From: Pseudomonadota bacterium
GTDB taxonomy: Bacteria; Pseudomonadota; Gammaproteobacteria; Pseudomonadales; Halieaceae
Direction of reading: 5' to 3'
Assembly (NCBI GenBank): GCA_030591305.1
Contig: JAUVBI010000026.1
Coordinates: 1 to 19,659 of the forward strand
DNA length: 19,659 bases
The notes under the pieces were generated by a model. The model saw only the letters and a list, made by a program, of their open reading frames with translations, searched no databases and was not told the origin of the DNA. Shown here one piece after another: positions 16,475 through 19,659 of this stretch (positions are counted from its first letter, which is position 1; each line of letters opens with the position of its first letter). A program made the position numbers and the translations under genes.

Positions 16475-18516
16475 TCCACATAAGCTCCCAGCGGCTGTCC
16501 GACAAAATAGCGGTAGTCGCCAAAGCCAAAATCGGCCCGTTCGGCATAGTCTTCATTCAGTAAATTCGTCAGGCGAATTCCCGCTGAAAATCGTTTGCTG
16601 AGCTGGCCTGTTACCCTCAGGTTCAACAGGGAGTGGCCCTCGTACTCGTGTTGATTATCGGGTTCCAGATAATAAGAGTCCATGTACACCCACTCCAGCT
16701 CGGCCTGCCCCGGCAGGCCCGTAGCCTCGGTCATATCCCAGCGTAGACCAGCGCTGCCAAAGACTTTTGGCGCGGTATCAATAATATTGCCCTTGATATC
16801 GCCACTGCTGCCCAGCAGTTGGATGTGGCTGTTGTATTTATGCTCCGCGTAAGTCGCATCCAGGCGTGCGCTCCAGTGGTCTGCCAATTGATAGTCCAGG
16901 CTGATGTCGAGCCCTACATGGCTGGTCTTTGCGCCGCTGATATTTTGCCGATCAGCGTCCTGAAAAATAACCTCATCCTTTTTCATCGTATAAAAAGCAA
17001 GGTCGTAGGAGAGGCGTTTGAGGGCGGTTCCACGGAGACCAAACTCCAGGCTGTCCATCTGCTCTGAGTCCAGGTCTACCACCTTCTGTCCAGCTTGTAG
17101 ACGATACAACTCAGTGGCCTGCGGTGCGCGAAACCCGTGAGCAACCCGTGTGTAGGCGTAATGTTGCTCCGCGTACTGGTAACTGGCCCCCGCGTTAAGG
17201 GACCAATTGCTAAAGCTATCATCCCGATCCGCAGGGCGGTAAAAGCGACATGCGGAAGCATCCGGAGCACAGGCCGGGCCATCAGCGGTGCGGTTGTTAT
17301 AGTCGTATTGTGTATATTCCAGCCTGGCCCCCGCTGTATATTCCCAGCGCGAACCCAGGGAGCCACTCAGCTGGCTGTAGGCCGCCGCCACGATGGCGTC
17401 AACCTGGTAGTCGTAATGTACACCGGTGGGTTGATTCGGGCTGAAATCCTCGTCCTGGGTCTCTTTTAGCCAGCCGTCGGTATACTCCAGATCGACGCCG
17501 TTCACCCACTGGGTGGAATCGCCGGTCGTATATAACGTGATTCTGAGTCCCAGGCTGGAGTGTCCGTTTTCCTCTACCGATTTCCAGGGCAGGAAATGCT
17601 GCATAAACGCCATCTCATTGTCGCGCAGATAGGGCGTTATTGAGAGCTGGTTATTGTCGTTCAGGGTGAGGTCTATACGGCTGTATAGCATCAGTGATTT
17701 TGCATCCCGGTAGGCTTCGGGGTTGGGATTACCGTCCTTTACATCATCGTCTTTATACGCATCGTCCCCTTTGATAAAACCAGCCGTCTCCTGATTTAGA
17801 TTTGATATGTCCAACACGGTAGTCACCTTCAAGGTGTCCGCCCGGTAGTCATGGCGCAAGGTGGCTTTTTGCTGATCGTAGCCGGAGCTGTCTTTGTAGC
17901 CGCCATCGGTGGTGCCGTTCGCCCTCAGGCTTACGCCGTGGGCACCGTAGGTATTACTGTAACGATATTTGGCTCTATAGAAATCGTAGGGGCCGGCCTC
18001 GATAGCAATATTGTGATTGATCTGTTCGCTTGGCGCAGCGCTGAGTATATTGATAACACCGTGCATGGCATTGGAGCCGTACAGGGCGGTAGCTGGCCCT
18101 TTGATAACCTCGATACGGCCCGCCTGCTCGGCGTTGGCGTCAAACAGTTGGTTGACGTTGCAGAAACCCGGTGCCCGCAGCCCAATGCCGTCACTGGCCA
18201 TAAAAAAGGCACCGCAGCTGCCGGCACCGGTCAGGGTAGGGGAGCGCAGGGATGTGAGACTCTCCTGGCCGTTGCCCCGGGTAATCCACGCGCCGGGGAC
18301 CTGTTGCATAATCTCGTTAATATGCACGTGGCCGGTGAGAGCCAGTGCGTCTTCACCCACTACCGACCATGCCAGGGGAAGGCTTTCGGCACTGGCTTGT
18401 ACCCGGGTTGCGGTGACAAGTACCTGTTCAGTCAATACATCCTGTGCCATACCATGTTGGGAAAATATGGCCAGTGCCAGGCTGGACAGCAAGCTGGTTT
18501 TACTGAAGGTGGGCAT
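16456..18516 (-). CDS. TonB-dependent outer-membrane receptor
   Basis: An outer-membrane active transporter of 686 residues; substrate unknown. A signal peptide spans about 1-24 (SLLSSLALAIFSQHGMA). A TonB-box-like EQVLVTATR follows at 30-38. The plug is at about 45-160, with RIEVIKGPATALYGSNAMHGVINI at 134-157, then a 22-strand-type barrel with GFRAPQATELYRL at 461-473. Two plug cysteines (Cys101, Cys119) and two in a predicted surface loop (Cys416, Cys423) could form disulfides. An acidic loop (DDAYKDDDVKDG at 251-262) could bind cations. The start is set at 18516, because AGAGGGA lies just upstream and the signal peptide begins there; the frame extends to 18582. The end YQL lacks the usual terminal aromatic. 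Confidence 0.92.
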   Translation of the reverse strand: MPTFSKTSLLSSLALAIFSQHGMAQDVLTEQVLVTATRVQASAESLPLAWSVVGEDALALTGHVHINEIMQQVPGAWITRGNGQESLTSLRSPTLTGAGSCGAFFMASDGIGLRAPGFCNVNQLFDANAEQAGRIEVIKGPATALYGSNAMHGVINILSAAPSEQINHNIAIEAGPYDFYRAKYRYSNTYGAHGVSLRANGTTDGGYKDSSGYDQQKATLRHDYRADTLKVTTVLDISNLNQETAGFIKGDDAYKDDDVKDGNPNPEAYRDAKSLMLYSRIDLTLNDNNQLSITPYLRDNEMAFMQHFLPWKSVEENGHSSLGLRITLYTTGDSTQWVNGVDLEYTDGWLKETQDEDFSPNQPTGVHYDYQVDAIVAAAYSQLSGSLGSRWEYTAGARLEYTQYDYNNRTADGPACAPDASACRFYRPADRDDSFSNWSLNAGASYQYAEQHYAYTRVAHGFRAPQATELYRLQAGQKVVDLDSEQMDSLEFGLRGTALKRLSYDLAFYTMKKDEVIFQDADRQNISGAKTSHVGLDISLDYQLADHWSARLDATYAEHKYNSHIQLLGSSGDIKGNIIDTAPKVFGSAGLRWDMTEATGLPGQAELEWVYMDSYYLEPDNQHEYEGHSLLNLRVTGQLSKRFSAGIRLTNLLNEDYAERADFGFGDYRYFVGQPLGAYVEIGYQL

Positions 18517-18547
18517 GCAGTTGATCCCTCTTACATAATGGTGCTGG

Positions 18548-18575
18548 ATTGTATAGCATACGGTCTTCAGTTCAA
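18548..18575 (-). promoter_or_regulatory. Candidate promoter of the TonB receptor gene
   Basis: On the minus strand TTGAAC (18575-18570) and TACAAT (18553-18548) are 16 bases apart, 4 of 6 and 5 of 6 to consensus. The leader would be about 25 bases. A weaker plus-strand pair, CTTACA at 18530 and TATAGC at 18552, could serve the lipoprotein gene, so the two promoters would overlap. A small palindrome, GTATAGCATAC, lies at 18551-18561. No Fur box is evident. Confidence 0.5.
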
Positions 18576-18602
18576 TAACCATTAAGGCAAAAGGTGTTTT
18601 AC

Positions 18603-19301
18603 ATGCTAGCTAAATTGATCCCAGCCGTCCTGGCTTCTACCGTTCTATTGGGCGGCTGTGCCCAAAATTCAGTCGATATCAGTGCTGCTGCACCGGAGCG
18701 AGGAGACTCAGAGTATATGGTCGCCCGTAATTCCAGGTCGGATGAGTTGTATGTCAATATGGATGCAGCCAAGGGTGGCAGCACTTTTCGCGAAATTTAT
18801 ATCGCACCGGTCAACGACAGCAATATCCAGATCATCCAGCCAGAGAGTGCTGACTCTGGCGACGGTTGGAAAATTACCGATATGGAAGACGGCATTTTAC
18901 AGAACGCGATGGCAGAAGAATTTAGTAAAGCGCTCAGCTATGAGTCTGCGTTTAACGTGGTCAATCGCCGCGAAGAGGCCGACATGATTGTTCATACGAC
19001 AATTGTTGCTATTCACCCCAATGCCTCCAAGGCAGCAGCGGAGGCAGGCGCCAGAAAAGGTGGTGCTATCACTGTGAGTCTGGCTCTGATTAATGCCGCA
19101 ACGGGTGAAGTAATGGTGCGCTCCATCGACACCAAGTCCACCGACAATATCTGGGCCTTCAATAATCTGGAAACTGCCGATCCGGCGGTAAACCTGATTT
19201 TCAAGTCCTGGGGGAATAGCATGCGTAGAGGTATTTTACAGTTACAGGGGCGAGGCGTAGATCCAACGCAAGAGGCGGTGCAACTCAAACCCCAGTATTA
19301 A
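18603..19301 (+). CDS. Predicted lipoprotein, DUF3313-like
   Basis: A 232-residue predicted lipoprotein of unknown function. The signal peptide MLAKLIPAVLASTVLLGGCA has a clear lipobox, LLGG before Cys19. The next residues are not Asp, so Lol sorting to the outer membrane is expected. The mature part has a probable alpha/beta domain: FREIYIAPV at about 62-70, a helix with MAEEFSKALS, a NVVNRREEADMIVHTTIVAI segment, then GAITVSLALINAATGEVMVRSID. This pattern (PV strand, helix, GxxxVxLxLxxxxTGEV) fits DUF3313-like proteins; family assignment is moderate. ATG at 18603 is preferred because AAAGGTG lies 8 bases upstream. A GTG at 18594 would add three residues. Divergent from the TonB receptor, 86 bases between starts. 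Confidence 0.8.
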   Translation: MLAKLIPAVLASTVLLGGCAQNSVDISAAAPERGDSEYMVARNSRSDELYVNMDAAKGGSTFREIYIAPVNDSNIQIIQPESADSGDGWKITDMEDGILQNAMAEEFSKALSYESAFNVVNRREEADMIVHTTIVAIHPNASKAAAEAGARKGGAITVSLALINAATGEVMVRSIDTKSTDNIWAFNNLETADPAVNLIFKSWGNSMRRGILQLQGRGVDPTQEAVQLKPQY

Positions 19302-19322
19302 CGGGTAATAACAGGTATTTCC

Positions 19323-19344
19323 GGGGCTCTTTGAGCCCCTTTTT
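19323..19344 (+). terminator. Rho-independent terminator after the lipoprotein gene
   Basis: A perfect 7-bp stem GGGGCTC/GAGCCCC with a TTT loop and a five-T tail, 21 bases after the lipoprotein stop. It leaves only 29 bases before the next start codon. Confidence 0.92.
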
Positions 19345-19373
19345 GTCAGTGGCCACATATCAAGGAGTTCATC

Positions 19374-19659
19374 ATGTTCCAGTTTAAGTACACAATTGCC
19401 CTGTTTATGCTACTGGCCAGCGCTATCGCCTTCGCAGAGCCGGTTGGCATTACCCCCGACACAGCCTATGTCAATGTACAGCACAATGGTAAAACCGTTC
19501 GCATAGAGCGCAACCAGGACAACAAAAACACGGTAAAGGCAGACTATGCGCTCACCTCCAGGCCCTGCCCACCCTTTTGCATTCGCCCTATTGTATTGGC
19601 ACCCGGGGTAGAGACTATTGCGGAGCTGGAGATGCTCGATTATCTCGCACAGGCCAGCG
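19374..19659 (+). CDS. Secreted protein, probable N-terminal part of a rhodanese-like protein, cut by the window end
   Basis: The frame is open from an ATG with a strong AAGGAG site 6 bases upstream to the last base (95 residues plus one base). Residues 1-21 form a signal peptide (FKYTIALFMLLASAIAFA) with likely cleavage between Ala21 and Glu22. After about 40 residues comes SRPCPPFCIRP at 62-72, with Cys65 and Cys69, and APGVETIAELEMLDYL at 76-91. I recall this CPPFC-APGVET-ELE segment from the lead-in of periplasmic rhodanese-like proteins of marine gammaproteobacteria, but the rhodanese active site is past the window, so the function is a guess. The cysteine pair could be redox-active or metal-binding. 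Confidence 0.7.
   Translation, partial: MFQFKYTIALFMLLASAIAFAEPVGITPDTAYVNVQHNGKTVRIERNQDNKNTVKADYALTSRPCPPFCIRPIVLAPGVETIAELEMLDYLAQAS

Noticed and set aside
17851..18585. A 244-residue open frame on the plus strand inside the TonB receptor gene
   Set aside because: The receptor reading on the minus strand has signal peptide, plug and barrel motifs; the plus-strand frame has none and spans the receptor promoter.
18517..18602. Fur box or cobalamin riboswitch upstream of the TonB receptor
   Set aside because: No GATAATGATAATCATTATC-like match, and the leader of about 25 bases is far too short for a cobalamin riboswitch.

Overview
The window looks like a chromosomal housekeeping region of a gammaproteobacterium. 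The order lepA-lepB-DUF4845-rnc-era-recO-acpS, the relA-mazG pair, and adk close to tsaB match conserved gene neighbourhoods of Pseudomonas and its marine relatives. A marine Cellvibrionales-type host (Halieaceae or Spongiibacteraceae) is my best inference, because of the large TonB-dependent receptor, the AlgP/H1-like basic protein and the DUF3524 glycosyltransferase. The sequence alone does not prove a genus. I see no insertion sequence, CRISPR array, tRNA, rRNA or phage gene, and no gene-free stretch longer than 300 bases.

Layout. (1) 1-4782, plus strand: 3' part of lepA, then lepB, a DUF4845 membrane protein, rnc, era, recO and acpS. They are tightly packed with gaps of 25-32 bases or less, or overlaps, and look like one operon for protein export, RNA processing, ribosome assembly, DNA repair and acyl-carrier-protein activation. 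The usual pdxJ is absent between recO and acpS. (2) 4866-8834: cysM, relA and mazG, nearly contiguous behind a good -10 element. They link cysteine synthesis, the stringent response and NTP clean-up. The rlmD gene often found between cysM and relA is missing. (3) 8957-10585: adk with its own terminator, then a lysine/alanine-rich H1-like protein ending in a 15-base tandem repeat, also with its own terminator. (4) 10584-11168, minus strand: mobA, divergent from (5) tsaB-uppP (11262-12772), which cover tRNA t6A synthesis and undecaprenyl carrier recycling. (6) 12896-16442: an M18 aminopeptidase, a DUF3524 glycosyltransferase related to tRNA-queuosine mannosyltransferase, and trpS. (7) 16456-19659: a TonB-dependent receptor on the minus strand, convergent with trpS across a 15-bp-stem hairpin. 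It is divergent from a lipoprotein gene, a strong terminator, and the start of a secreted protein (probable rhodanese-like) that runs off the window.

Most of the window is ordinary core genome. The parts most worth a second look are the DUF3524 enzyme, the repeat-bearing basic protein, the receptor/lipoprotein/secreted-protein cluster at the right end, and the two genes missing from otherwise conserved operons. I found no clear evidence of a wholly new defence or mobile system.
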